Below are positions 36,272-45,207 of a stretch of DNA of 64,000 nt, piece after piece. How positions within the stretch are numbered: the first letter of the stretch is position 1; each line of letters opens with the position of its first letter. Made by a program: the position numbers and the translations under genes. This DNA is from Mesorhizobium sp. (lineage in GTDB: Bacteria > Pseudomonadota > Alphaproteobacteria > Rhizobiales > Rhizobiaceae): positions 213,176-277,175 of the forward strand of contig SAQL01000001.1 of the NCBI GenBank assembly GCA_004020645.1, given 5' to 3'. Below the pieces are notes generated by a model. It saw nothing but the letters and a program-made list of their open reading frames with translations. It had not been told where the DNA came from and ran no database searches.

Positions 36272-38272
36272 GTGTTCGTACAGCCGGTCGACTACTTCCT
36301 TGCAGTCTGGTTCGTTCTTGCGGGCCTCAGCACGGCTTATGTGGCGTGGGACCAGTTCCGCAACAATCCCGAACCTGTGGTGATGAAATGGGGCTTCATC
36401 CTGGTCACGCTCTATATGGGGCCGCTGGGGCTGCTGATTTACGTGCTGGCCGACAAGGAGCCGCGGCCGGGCGAACATGAGGCGTTCACCAAGCCGCTGT
36501 GGAAGCAAGGCGTCGGCTCGACGATCCACTGCGTGGCCGGAGACGCCACGGGCATCATCCTCGCGGCGGCAATCACCGCCGCTCTCGGGCTGCCGATGTG
36601 GATCGATCTCATCGTTGAGTATGTTGCCGGATTCGCCTTCGGCCTGTTCATCTTCCAATCGCTGTTCATGAAATCGATGATGGGCGGCACCTATTGGGAG
36701 AATGTCCGCAAGAGCTTCATGCCGGAATTCATCAGCATGAATTTCATGATGGCGGGGATGGCGCCGGTCATGAGCTTCCTGATGATGGGCAGCGACATGC
36801 GGGCCATGGAACCGACCGAGCTCCTGTTCTGGGGCGTGATGTCGTTCGGGGTGATCGTTGGATTCACCGCAGCATATCCTGCCAACGTATGGATGGTGGC
36901 CCGTGGCCTGAAGCACGGGCTGATGACCGAACGCAAACCGGAATTCGAGAGAGCGGAAGGCAGGCGTGAGCCCGCGCACGGCGGGGCGGAAGCCGGGATG
37001 GCGGTGCATCGCCAGGCTCACGCGCGCCTCGACGAACACGCCAACCCCGGACATGGCGGCCCGGGCGGCAATCGCGGGGCTGGCCATCATGGATCCGGCC
37101 ATGGCTCCTCCCACGGCAATGGCGGAGGCGGGTCGCGTGGTGCGCATGGCGGTCACGGCATGGAACCGGATGCAACTGTGCCGCAACTCGCGGCCTTCGG
37201 CGGCGTGTCCGTACTCGCGCTGGCGCTCGGCATGATCGCTCCGGCCAATTGGGTGAACCTCACCCTCAGCGCGCGAGACGTCGGCGGCGCCATCATGCCG
37301 CCCGGCATGATCATGGACCGCGACACGCCGGCTGCAGCGATGCTGGACATGGCCGCGGTGCATCCTCGCCTGGTCACTGCCAGCCATGGCCTGGAAGTTC
37401 GCGGCGACCGGGAACTGGAAGCCAGGATGGAGAACGGGGTAAGGGTGTTCGACCTGGAAACCTCGGTCATTCGCTGGGCGATCCTGCCGGACGTGAAAGT
37501 CGACGCCTATGCGATCAACGGGCAGGTTCCCGGCCCGCGGCTGCATATCCGGCAAGGCGACCGGGTGCGCATCAATGTGACGAACCGGCTGCCGGAGAGC
37601 ACGACCATCCACTGGCACGGGTTGATCCTGCCGAACGAAATGGATGGCCCGGGCGAGATCACGCAGGAGCCGATCCCGCCCGGCGGCAGCTATCGATACG
37701 AATTCACGGCGGGCCAATCGGGGACCTACTTCTATCACTCGCATGACCATGTCGATCGCCAGCAAGCGCTCGGACTCTACGGCGCACTCATCATCGATCC
37801 CGCCAATCCCCAGGACGAGATTGCGGCAGACCACGACTATGTTATTCAGCTTCAGGAATGGCTGATGCGGGAGGGGCTGACTTTTCCGTCGATGCCGATG
37901 GACGGCGGACAGCCGAATTATTTCACCATCAACGGCCGCGCCTATCCGTCAACGGACACGATCAGGATGAAGGTCGGCGAAACTCTGAAGGTGCGCTTCA
38001 TCGGTACCAACAATGGGTTTATCCACCCGATGCACATTCACGGCGGTCCATTCGAAGTTGTCGCCCGCGACGGCGAGACTATCCCGGAGTCGGCGCGGTT
38101 CCTCGCCGATACGGTCAACGTCGGACCCGGGCAACGCTACGATGTCGTCTGGCAGGCACGGCGGCCCGGAAAATGGCTGATCCACTGCCATATCGGGCAT
38201 CATACGACTAACAACAATGTCGAAGAGAAGGGCGGTGGCGGACTGATGGTCGTAATCGATGTGCAACCCTGA
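36272..38272 (+). CDS. DUF4396 membrane domain fused to a multicopper oxidase
   Basis: 666 residues from GTG 36272 with AGGAG upstream. Residues 1-210 are a DUF4396-type integral membrane domain (VDYFLAVWFVLAGLSTAYVA, then at least four more helices, many Met residues). Residues 215-290 form a Gly/His-rich linker (GHHGSGHGSSHGNGG), likely metal-binding. Residues 320-666 are a multicopper oxidase: HWHG, HSHDH, HPMHIHG and HCHIGHH, the four Cu-ligand motifs of the T1 and T2/T3 centres. It probably anchors a Cu(I)-oxidising enzyme to the inner membrane with its active site in the periplasm. This fusion is unusual. Confidence 0.85.
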   Translation: MFVQPVDYFLAVWFVLAGLSTAYVAWDQFRNNPEPVVMKWGFILVTLYMGPLGLLIYVLADKEPRPGEHEAFTKPLWKQGVGSTIHCVAGDATGIILAAAITAALGLPMWIDLIVEYVAGFAFGLFIFQSLFMKSMMGGTYWENVRKSFMPEFISMNFMMAGMAPVMSFLMMGSDMRAMEPTELLFWGVMSFGVIVGFTAAYPANVWMVARGLKHGLMTERKPEFERAEGRREPAHGGAEAGMAVHRQAHARLDEHANPGHGGPGGNRGAGHHGSGHGSSHGNGGGGSRGAHGGHGMEPDATVPQLAAFGGVSVLALALGMIAPANWVNLTLSARDVGGAIMPPGMIMDRDTPAAAMLDMAAVHPRLVTASHGLEVRGDRELEARMENGVRVFDLETSVIRWAILPDVKVDAYAINGQVPGPRLHIRQGDRVRINVTNRLPESTTIHWHGLILPNEMDGPGEITQEPIPPGGSYRYEFTAGQSGTYFYHSHDHVDRQQALGLYGALIIDPANPQDEIAADHDYVIQLQEWLMREGLTFPSMPMDGGQPNYFTINGRAYPSTDTIRMKVGETLKVRFIGTNNGFIHPMHIHGGPFEVVARDGETIPESARFLADTVNVGPGQRYDVVWQARRPGKWLIHCHIGHHTTNNNVEEKGGGGLMVVIDVQP

Positions 38273-38298
38273 AGCCCGCTCCGCAAGGCGAAACGTAG

Positions 38299-38736
38299 AT
38301 GGATATCTTGGCCATCTACGGCGGCCTGTTTGCTATTGCCTTCGCCGCGGCGACCATCCTTCCGGCGCAGTCGGAGGCCGCCCTTGCAGGGCTCCTCGCC
38401 ATGGATTCCCTCTCCCCCGCAATGCTGGTTCTTGTCGCCAGCGTGGGCAACGTCCTGGGTTCTGTGGTGAACTGGGGACTTGGTCGAGGGATCGAACGCT
38501 TCCGGGACAGGCCCTGGTTTCCGCTGCGCCCCGCGACGCTCGACCGCGCCACGAGCTGGTATCACCGTTATGGAAGATGGTCGCTCTTGTTAAGCTGGAT
38601 GCCGATCGTCGGCGACCCACTGACCGTGGTCGCCGGGGCTTTGCGCGAGCCGCTATGGAGCTTTGTCGCAATCGTCGCCGTCGCGAAGCTTTCGCGTTAT
38701 CTGGTCGTCGCCGGAGCAGTGCTGGGCCTGATGTAA
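38299..38736 (+). CDS. YqaA/DedA-like small membrane protein
   Basis: 145 residues, 26 bases after the fused oxidase. Helices at 5-30, 40-57, 95-115 and 120-143. The segments ILPAQSEAALAGLLA, SVGNVLGSVVNWGLGR and WMPIVGDPLTVVAGAL are those of the YqaA branch of the DedA superfamily, which is proposed to act in membrane homeostasis or lipid flipping. Its job in a copper locus is unclear. Confidence 0.8.
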   Translation: MDILAIYGGLFAIAFAAATILPAQSEAALAGLLAMDSLSPAMLVLVASVGNVLGSVVNWGLGRGIERFRDRPWFPLRPATLDRATSWYHRYGRWSLLLSWMPIVGDPLTVVAGALREPLWSFVAIVAVAKLSRYLVVAGAVLGLM

Positions 38737-38848
38737 AACCGAAATCGCGGACATCGCAGCAGGCAGTTGCGTTCACTTTTGGTTGCACTGCAACAAAGCG
38801 GCCGCGGCTACCTTGACAAATCAGACGAACAATTGTCGGAAGGGTGCG

Positions 38849-39250
38849 ATGACGACTCTTGGTCGAACTACGATCCTAGGAAACATACCGCTCCGAGCAA
38901 TGCTGGCGGTCGTGTTCCTGGTCATGTCGGCTCTTCAGCCTGGTCTGTTCGCCACAGCCAATGCCACGGGCTTTCACGCCGGGGCGGATCTCCAGGCCGA
39001 GACACCCGCACACGATATGGGCCATCACGGCGCCACGGCGGACGACGCGGACATGTCGGAGCATCATCACGGCGACAAGCAATCCTCTGACAAGAGCTGT
39101 GAAGTCCATTGCGCGCCGGCAAATGCGGTGCCGGTCGACTGCCCTGACTTGGAGCATGTTGTCTCCCGCTGCTTTGCGCCCGTCGTTGCCGTCACTTTGC
39201 CGTTAGGCGAATACGCAGCGCTCATAAGGCCTCCCAAACATCTGAACTGA
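38849..39250 (+). CDS. Small exported His/Cys-rich protein (leader of operon A)
   Basis: 133 residues from ATG 38849 with AGGG upstream; an ATG at 38783 is less likely. A signal peptide (LRAMLAVVFLVMSALQPGLFATANA) is followed by a His/Asp/Met-rich stretch (HDMGHHGATADDADMSEHHH), four Cys (in SCEVHCAPA and near VDCPD and SRCFA) and a Pro-rich end. It probably binds copper in the periplasm. It has the same plan as the proteins at 46017 and 51638. It stands at the head of the lipoprotein-TolC-oxidase operon. Confidence 0.65.
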   Translation: MTTLGRTTILGNIPLRAMLAVVFLVMSALQPGLFATANATGFHAGADLQAETPAHDMGHHGATADDADMSEHHHGDKQSSDKSCEVHCAPANAVPVDCPDLEHVVSRCFAPVVAVTLPLGEYAALIRPPKHLN

Positions 39251-39333
39251 CGCGCCCTTTCGGGGCGTTCGCGCGCAGCGTCGGGAATCCGTTCCCGCGC
39301 GGCCAAACGCATACGTCAAGCTTCAGGTCTACA

Positions 39334-39567
39334 ATGAAAATCGCAAGCTCCGCGATGCTCGCATCGCTGTTAATTGCAGGATGTGCGGCATCCACGCCGC
39401 CGGACATCCTTCCCGCCTTCAATCCGGCCGATCCCGCAATGGGCGTCCGTGATGCGCACTACCACCCGGCCGTCGTCGATTATCGCCACCGCGAGCCAGT
39501 GGATCCGCAGAATTGGCGGCGTCTCAATGAAGAACGCTCCTCTGCGAACCCGGGAGCCGGATCATGA
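39334..39567 (+). CDS. Small lipoprotein of the copper operon
   Basis: 77 residues with a lipobox at residues 14-17 (IAGC), so it is probably lipid-anchored at the outer membrane. The rest is hydrophilic with DAHYHPAVVDYRHREPVDPQNW. I do not recognise a family. It overlaps the TolC-like gene by 4 bases (ATGA), implying coupled translation and a role with that protein. Confidence 0.7.
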   Translation: MKIASSAMLASLLIAGCAASTPPDILPAFNPADPAMGVRDAHYHPAVVDYRHREPVDPQNWRRLNEERSSANPGAGS

Positions 39568-41021
39568 AGCGCCGCCCCTTGACCATGGCTGCGGTGGTAA
39601 CCATCCCGCTGATCGCTGCCGGATGCACGACCAGCGCAGCCCTCAATGGCATCTCAGCCCCCATGGCCGGCTTCACGACAGTCGCGGCACGTGCCGAATC
39701 CGTGACCGGCAATCAAACCGTGTGGGTCCAATCCAGCGAGGAAGCGCGGACGGTCTCGGAGCGCGTGAAGCGCCTCGTCCAGAGGAAGACGATCGGGCCA
39801 GACACCGCGGTGCAGGTCGCCTTGCTCAACAACAAGGGCCTGCAGGCCGCCTACGCCGAGATCGGCCTGTCGGCGGCCGACATGTGGCAGGAAACGATGT
39901 TCGTCAATCCGACGATCTCGATCGGCATGATCGGCGTCGATCCTGTGCGGACGATCGAAGGAGCGGTGGTCAGCAACATCCTTGCGCTGGCGACCCATAA
40001 GCAGCGCGTCGCAGTCGCGGATGCGCGTTTCCGTCAGGCCCAGCTCCGCGCCGCCGAAGAAACGTTACGACTGGCCGCGGACACGCGGCGGGCCTGGATC
40101 AATGCTGTCTCGGCCTGGGAGAACGTTTCCTATCTGAACAAGGCGCAAGCCGCCGCTGACGCTGCCTCCGAACTCGCTCAAAAACTTGGCGAGACGGGCG
40201 CCTTCACAAAGACCGGCCAAGCCCGCGAGCACGTCTTCTATGCCGAGATCACCGGTCAGGCGGCGGAGGCGCGGCTCGCCGCCCGCACCGCCAAGGAAGA
40301 GCTCACCCGTCTGATGGGTCTATGGGGGCCGGACGTCGATTACTCGGTTCCCAATATGCTTCCAGCCTTGCCCAAAGGCGCCAAGGCCAAACGCGCGATC
40401 GAGGCGGAGGCACTAAAAAATCGCGTCGACCTCGAGATCGCGAAACTCGAGCTGGAGGCGCTGGCGAAATCCTACGGTCTGACCGAGGCGACGCGCTACG
40501 TTAGCGATCTGGAACTGCTTTCCGGCGTGGAGGTGGAGCGCGAGGAGGCGGAGGAGGGCGGAACCGAGACGAGTGTCTCACCCACTCTCGAGCTCGAATT
40601 CGTCATTCCGATTTTCGACACCGGCAAGGCACGCATGCGCAAGGCCGAACTTGCCTATATGCAAGCTGCAAACCGGATGGCGGAAAAGGCGGTCAACATC
40701 CGGTCGGAGGCTAGATCGGCCTATGACGCCTACCGTTCGACCTACGACATTGCCCGGCACTATCGGAACAATGTTGTGCCGCTGCGAACAAAGATCGAGG
40801 CGGAGTCGGTCCTCACCTACAACGGCATGATCACCAACACGTTCGAGCTGCTGGCGGACACACGCGCGAAAATCAGCTCGATCATGCTTTCCCTCAATGC
40901 CAAGCGCAATTTCTGGCTGGCCGACGTCAATCTCGGAACCGCCATCCACGGTGGCGGCGCAAGCGCGTCCGGGGGCGGCGACGCACCGGCCGCGGCCGAA
41001 GCGGGCGCCGAAGGCCTCTGA
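39564..41021 (+). CDS. TolC-family outer membrane efflux lipoprotein
   Basis: 485 residues with a lipobox at residue 21 (LIAAGC). The helical barrel repeats of OEP proteins are visible: AVQVALLNNKGLQAAYAEIG, then the C-terminal duplicate starting around ELEFVIPIFDTGKARMRKAE. It would form the outer-membrane exit for the CusBA pump encoded at 46896-51484, since no other channel is present. The tail is Gly/Ala-rich. Confidence 0.85.
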   Translation: MKRRPLTMAAVVTIPLIAAGCTTSAALNGISAPMAGFTTVAARAESVTGNQTVWVQSSEEARTVSERVKRLVQRKTIGPDTAVQVALLNNKGLQAAYAEIGLSAADMWQETMFVNPTISIGMIGVDPVRTIEGAVVSNILALATHKQRVAVADARFRQAQLRAAEETLRLAADTRRAWINAVSAWENVSYLNKAQAAADAASELAQKLGETGAFTKTGQAREHVFYAEITGQAAEARLAARTAKEELTRLMGLWGPDVDYSVPNMLPALPKGAKAKRAIEAEALKNRVDLEIAKLELEALAKSYGLTEATRYVSDLELLSGVEVEREEAEEGGTETSVSPTLELEFVIPIFDTGKARMRKAELAYMQAANRMAEKAVNIRSEARSAYDAYRSTYDIARHYRNNVVPLRTKIEAESVLTYNGMITNTFELLADTRAKISSIMLSLNAKRNFWLADVNLGTAIHGGGASASGGGDAPAAAEAGAEGL

Positions 41022-41037
41022 ACTCAAGGAGAAGAAA

Positions 41038-42396
41038 ATGCTTTCAAGACGCCAGTTGCTAGGCGCGGGAGCCCTGCTCGCCGGCGCCACTGCATGGACC
41101 AAAACGTCCGCGATGGGGCTGCCCGACGCTCCAATCATGGAGTCCCCCGACATGCAGCCTCCGATCTTCCCGACGAGCGGACCCGACTACCAGCCGGTCG
41201 TGACGCTCAACGGCTGGACCCTTCCGCATCGCATGAACAACGGCGTGAAGGAGTTCCACCTCGTGGCCGAGCCGGTCGAGCGCGAGATGTCGCCCGGCAT
41301 GACTGCCTATCTCTGGGGCTACAACGGCCAATCTCCCGGCCCGACCATAGAGGCGGTCGAGGGCGATCGAGTCCGCATCTTCGTAACAAACAAGCTGCCG
41401 GAGCACACGACGATCCATTGGCACGGCATGATCCTGCCCAACGGCATGGACGGCGTGACCGGTCTTACCCAGCCCGGAATCCCGCCCGGCAAGACCTTCG
41501 TCTACGAGTTCGACCTCGTGAAGAGCGGCACATTCATGTATCACCCGCACGCCGACGAAATGGTCCAGATGGCCATGGGCATGATGGGCTTTTTCGTCAT
41601 TCATCCCAAAGACCCGAAATTCATGCGCGTGGACCGCGATTTCGTGTTCCTGCTGAACGCCTTCGACATCGAACCGGGATCGTATGTCCCGCGCATCATG
41701 GAGATGACGGATTTCAACCTCTGGGCATGGAACAGCCGCGTCTTTCCGGGGATCAGCCATCTTCCGGTGGCGAAAAACGACCGGGTCAGGGTCCGCGTAG
41801 GCAACCTGACCATGACCAATCATCCGATCCACATGCATGGCTACGACTTCGAGGTGACCTGCACCGATGGCGGCTGGGTCCGGCCGGAGGCGCGGTGGCC
41901 GGAGGTGTCGATCGACATCCCCGTCGGCGCCATGCGGGCATATGAGTTCGAAGCCAAATATGAGGGCGACTGGGCGATCCATTGCCACAAGTCGCACCAC
42001 ACAATGAACGCCATGGGCCACGACGTGCCCACGTTCATCGGCGTCGACAACTCGAAAGTCACCGACAAGATCCGCCGGGTCCAGCCGGAATACATGGCCA
42101 TGGGTGACCGCGGCATGGCCGACATGGGCGAGATGGAGATGCCGCTTCCCGACAACACGATCCCGATGATGACCGGCTGGGGCCAATTCGGCGCCATCGA
42201 GATGGGCGGTATGTTCTCGGTCGTGAAGGTTCGGGAGGGCCTCGCCTCGAACGATTACGCCGATCCGGGATGGTACCAGCATCCGGAGGGAACCGTGGCT
42301 TACGAGTGGAAGGGGGATGTCCCCGCTCCGACGAAATCAGGCGACGCAAAAACGATGGCCCCGGCAGCGCACGGCGGTCACGGCAAACAGGGATGA
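41038..42396 (+). CDS. Multicopper oxidase, CopA-like (Tat-exported)
   Basis: 452 residues from ATG 41038 (AAGGAG upstream). The signal SRRQLLGAGALLAGA is of the twin-arginine kind, fitting export of a folded copper enzyme. Copper-ligand motifs are HWHGMIL, MYHPHADEM, HPIHMHG and HCHKSHHTMNAM. Met-rich segments near residues 345-400 (MAMGDRGMADMGEMEM) may hold extra Cu(I). It is the second of three oxidases in the island and probably oxidises Cu(I) in the periplasm. Confidence 0.88.
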   Translation: MLSRRQLLGAGALLAGATAWTKTSAMGLPDAPIMESPDMQPPIFPTSGPDYQPVVTLNGWTLPHRMNNGVKEFHLVAEPVEREMSPGMTAYLWGYNGQSPGPTIEAVEGDRVRIFVTNKLPEHTTIHWHGMILPNGMDGVTGLTQPGIPPGKTFVYEFDLVKSGTFMYHPHADEMVQMAMGMMGFFVIHPKDPKFMRVDRDFVFLLNAFDIEPGSYVPRIMEMTDFNLWAWNSRVFPGISHLPVAKNDRVRVRVGNLTMTNHPIHMHGYDFEVTCTDGGWVRPEARWPEVSIDIPVGAMRAYEFEAKYEGDWAIHCHKSHHTMNAMGHDVPTFIGVDNSKVTDKIRRVQPEYMAMGDRGMADMGEMEMPLPDNTIPMMTGWGQFGAIEMGGMFSVVKVREGLASNDYADPGWYQHPEGTVAYEWKGDVPAPTKSGDAKTMAPAAHGGHGKQG

Positions 42397-42439
42397 GAAA
42401 CCGAAACCCCGCAACCTCAACAATGAGAGAAAGTGCAGC

Positions 42440-42928
42440 ATGAAACATATAATCGCAGCGGCCGTTTTGATGGCGGTCAGTTCGGGAACAGCTCTTGCCG
42501 GTGGAACCCACGCCGGAGGCCATGGCGACAAGGCTGCCACAATGCCGATCGGCAGCCCTGGCGAGGCTGGCAAGGCAAAGCGGACCGTCAACATCTCGAT
42601 GTCAGAGAATGACGACGGGAAGATGTTGTTCCAACCGGCCGTGCTCAAGGTGAAGAAGGGCGAGACCGTTCGCCTGAAGTTCGTCAACAAAGGCCAGGTC
42701 GACCACGAATTCGTCATGGATGTCCGTGAAGGGATCATGGAGCACAAGGCGCTGATGGAGAAATTCCCCGAGATGGAGCACGCCGATCCCAACTCGATCC
42801 GACTGGCGCCCGGCGCCAGAGGCGAGATCATCTGGACGTTCGCCAACGCCGGCGAATTCGGCTTCGCCTGCCTGATCCCGGGTCACTACGATTCAGGCAT
42901 GAAGGGCGATATCACCGTCGCCCACTAA
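42440..42928 (+). CDS. Periplasmic cupredoxin
   Basis: 162 residues from ATG 42440. A signal peptide (AVLMAVSSGTALAGG) precedes a short His/Gly part and a cupredoxin beta-barrel. The type 1 copper ligands are visible: His in HEFVMDV and Cys-x4-His-x4-Met in CLIPGHYDSGM. It may carry electrons or copper between the oxidases, the efflux pump and Sco. It follows the CopA-like oxidase by 43 bases. Confidence 0.88.
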   Translation: MKHIIAAAVLMAVSSGTALAGGTHAGGHGDKAATMPIGSPGEAGKAKRTVNISMSENDDGKMLFQPAVLKVKKGETVRLKFVNKGQVDHEFVMDVREGIMEHKALMEKFPEMEHADPNSIRLAPGARGEIIWTFANAGEFGFACLIPGHYDSGMKGDITVAH

Positions 42929-42954
42929 CCCCCAAAATTGCAAAGGAAGCAGTC

Positions 42955-43239
42955 ATGAGGATATTGATAAGAGCATTCTCGGCACTCGCGCTCGCGCTCG
43001 CCATCGGCGGGAGCGCGCTGGCGCAGGAATACGTGAAAGGCGAAGTCGTCAAGGTCGACGCCAAGCAGAAAAAGCTGACGATCAAACATGAGCCGCTGAC
43101 CAATCTCGACATGCCCGCGATGACGATGGTGTTCGTCGTCGCGGAGGACGGCATGATCGAGAAGGTCAAAGCGGGTCAAGCAATCGAGTTTGCAGCCGAC
43201 CGCGTCAACGGGCGCATCACGGTCACCGATATTAAGTGA
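42955..43239 (+). CDS. CusF-like periplasmic copper chaperone
   Basis: 94 residues. A signal peptide (AFSALALALAIGGSALAQ) precedes a CusF/EcfA fold with MPAMTMVF, the segment carrying the Met ligands of Cu(I)/Ag(I) sites. In the Cus system it hands Cu(I) to CusB. It lies 26 bases after the cupredoxin gene and upstream of CusBA. Confidence 0.88.
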   Translation: MRILIRAFSALALALAIGGSALAQEYVKGEVVKVDAKQKKLTIKHEPLTNLDMPAMTMVFVVAEDGMIEKVKAGQAIEFAADRVNGRITVTDIK

Positions 43240-43305
43240 TCCACGACTAGCGCCGCGGGTTGCAAATCAACCCGCGGCCGCCGTCCGATCGGGCAAAAAC
43301 GCGCG

Positions 43306-43674
43306 TCACGACGAGGGGGCCGCGCAGAATGTTATCCAGAGGTTCACTTTCCAATCGTCAGGTGCGGAACGGCTTAGAGGCATCTCTATAGGATATCTTC
43401 GCGCGCCCACGCTCACATGCGCCGGATAATTGCAGCGAACGCGTGCACGATGCTTGCCGGTATCTTCATACCTGATGGCGCCGTTCGCGTCTGTTTCGAC
43501 TAATCCAATAGCGACGTCAAAGTCATAGTCCCCATCTCGCGAGACGCTATTGTTCAGGATGCTGAGCTGGACCGAGGTGGCATCTGGAAAATTGGCGGTG
43601 TAAAAGATCAGTTGCTCCGCCGCCATCGAGGGCGTAGCCACCAACACGCCGGCAAAAAATGCAATGGCGCGCAT
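43306..43674 (-). CDS. Small exported protein of unknown function
   Basis: 122 residues with a signal peptide (AIAFFAGVLVATPSMAAE). The mature part has LIFYTANFPDATSVQLSILN and two Cys (in VRCNYPA and ITFCAAP). I do not recognise a family. It lies on the opposite strand to the copper operon, just past its end. Confidence 0.55.
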   Translation of the reverse strand: MRAIAFFAGVLVATPSMAAEQLIFYTANFPDATSVQLSILNNSVSRDGDYDFDVAIGLVETDANGAIRYEDTGKHRARVRCNYPAHVSVGARRYPIEMPLSRSAPDDWKVNLWITFCAAPSS

Positions 43675-43862
43675 CTCCTCCTCCCGAGGGACGAGGAGAG
43701 ACTATCATCTCGCGCACAAATGTCCGAATCGATTCTCTGTCCGGCCGCTGGTCGAGGTATTCAGAATGGTCGGAGTTTCCTTGGAGATCAGTTTTTGTCC
43801 TTCAGATGATAATCGCGGAAATGAAGGCGCGGGGGCGAACCTCGCGCCCTCGCACGATGCTT

Positions 43863-44141
43863 CTAGGCCGCCATTTCCCGGCAGCTTTCCGCACAGCGAC
43901 GGCAGGCCTCGATGCATTCCTGCATGTCACCGAGACGCTCGCAGTCCTCCGAACATTCGTTGCAGATCTCTGCGCATTCGGCACAGGTATGCTTGTGGTG
44001 CTCGGAACCGATGAGCATGAAATGCGCCGATGTCCGGCAGATCTCGGCGCACGCTATCGTGAGCGTGGCTGTTTCGAGCCGTGCCCTGCCCCTGCTCCCA
44101 ACGTGGATGGGCACGGGGCAAGCCTTCGTGTGAATGCTCAA
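43863..44141 (-). pseudogene. Truncated Csp-type copper storage protein
   Basis: From IACAEICRTSAHFMLIG to its end (CRRCAESCREMAA) it is nearly identical to the intact Cys-rich protein at 59987-60319, in DNA as well as in protein. The first 47 residues of that protein are replaced by an unrelated stretch (MSIHTKACPVPIHVG...). A rearrangement has cut it at about 44057, leaving only 10 or so of the 16 metal-binding Cys in the shared part. It may still be made, but a complete four-helix bundle is unlikely. Confidence 0.7.
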
Positions 44142-44277
44142 CTATGTCCATCGTCAGGCCGAGAGTGGGGGCGAGATGTTCGGCCGATCACTCGGACCAA
44201 ATGGGTTGCGGTCCACAACCCTTGCGAAATCACCCTATTGGCATCCCATACCTGCGCCTCGCCGGTGCCGGAGGAAA

Positions 44278-44487
44278 CTACTGGCGTTCTCGCATTTCCC
44301 GCCGAATTCCAACAGCAAGAAGCCCTATGCTCACTATCACCAGCATCACCTCGATGAACAAAGCCGATTGACCAGGGACCGCTCGATGTAGCCGGAGGAT
44401 CCAATGGAACACGATATTATCAACTATGCCCAGAGCGCCGATTGCCATTAAGGCACCGTTGATCGCGGCGCTGTTTCGTTCATTCAT
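44278..44487 (-). CDS. Small DUF2243-like membrane protein
   Basis: 69 residues with two membrane helices: AAINGALMAIGALGIVDNIV and EVMLVIVSIGLLAVGI. The segment IGALGIVDNIVFHWIL resembles the DUF2243 core (GLGGFFDGIVLHQIL type). Members are often linked to copper or cytochrome oxidase genes, but function is unknown. It lies close to the truncated Csp gene on the same strand. Confidence 0.55.
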   Translation of the reverse strand: MNERNSAAINGALMAIGALGIVDNIVFHWILRLHRAVPGQSALFIEVMLVIVSIGLLAVGIRREMRERQ

Positions 44488-45207
44488 GTCAGGTGCTCAT
44501 TGCTTCCCAAGATCAGGCTCTTGGCCGGTGTTTCTGAGCATCAACCTATTATGGCGCAGTGCCTCGGTTATGCCACCTCCTGTGCCGCGCTAGCGGAGCC
44601 GCATCTCGGCGGATAGATCGACGGCCGACATATTCGGAATACCCGCGCTCCAGCCTCGAGCGGGATCAGAGACCGAAACTCTCGAGCGATTTGAGTGGCT
44701 TCATAACGCCCACCGCTGTCTTGGTCAGCGACGGACAGCGCTCGCCCGGACGAGACCGACCAGGAAATGCTGCATCTGCTGCAACTGCTGCATGTGCTGC
44801 GACAGCGCACGCTGCTCATGCTGCTTGCGCCACCCGTATCGGGTGATGCGCGTGGCTTGTAGAGCGACACCGCCACAGGCACGAGCAACACCTGCAGGCC
44901 ACCAGACCGCGTGGGTCAAGATTGAGCGCCTCAGCCCGACATGCGCGAAGGGAGCGGGGCGGACACGTGCGTCTCCCCCTTCGACGGCACCACCAAACGG
45001 ACGGTAGACAACTGCCGCTTCGAGGACTTGGGAACCGAGATGTGATCCGACCGGGGTCAATATCGGAACCGCACGGGCGCCATTTTCAGCGCTGATGCAT
45101 TCAGACCATCAAAACCATGCCCAGTAAATATTGGAAGGGCCAATCCCGACGCAGTAACTATCCAGCACGACCAACGGGTTCGTCCGAGCTGCAAAGGGAT
45201 AAGAACC
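44488..45207. other. Gene-poor stretch with a remnant
   Basis: About 720 bases. Around 44816-44895 (minus strand) it carries a worn copy of the end of the membrane protein at 60606-61133, with YKPR and GWRKQHE still readable. No other credible gene is seen, and no promoter or tRNA is obvious. Confidence 0.45.
44816..44895 (-). pseudogene. Remnant of the 60606-61133 membrane protein gene
   Basis: Bases here match 60630-60715 closely, encoding VLLVPVAVSLYKPR and, in another frame, YGWRKQHE. The upstream part of the gene is missing. Together with the truncated Csp gene it suggests an ancestral second copy of the Csp-membrane protein module. Confidence 0.55.

Noticed and set aside
36140..37834. 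Long minus-strand frame opposite the DUF4396-oxidase fusion
   Set aside because: It is a shadow of the copper oxidase gene, which has all ligand motifs in the other strand.
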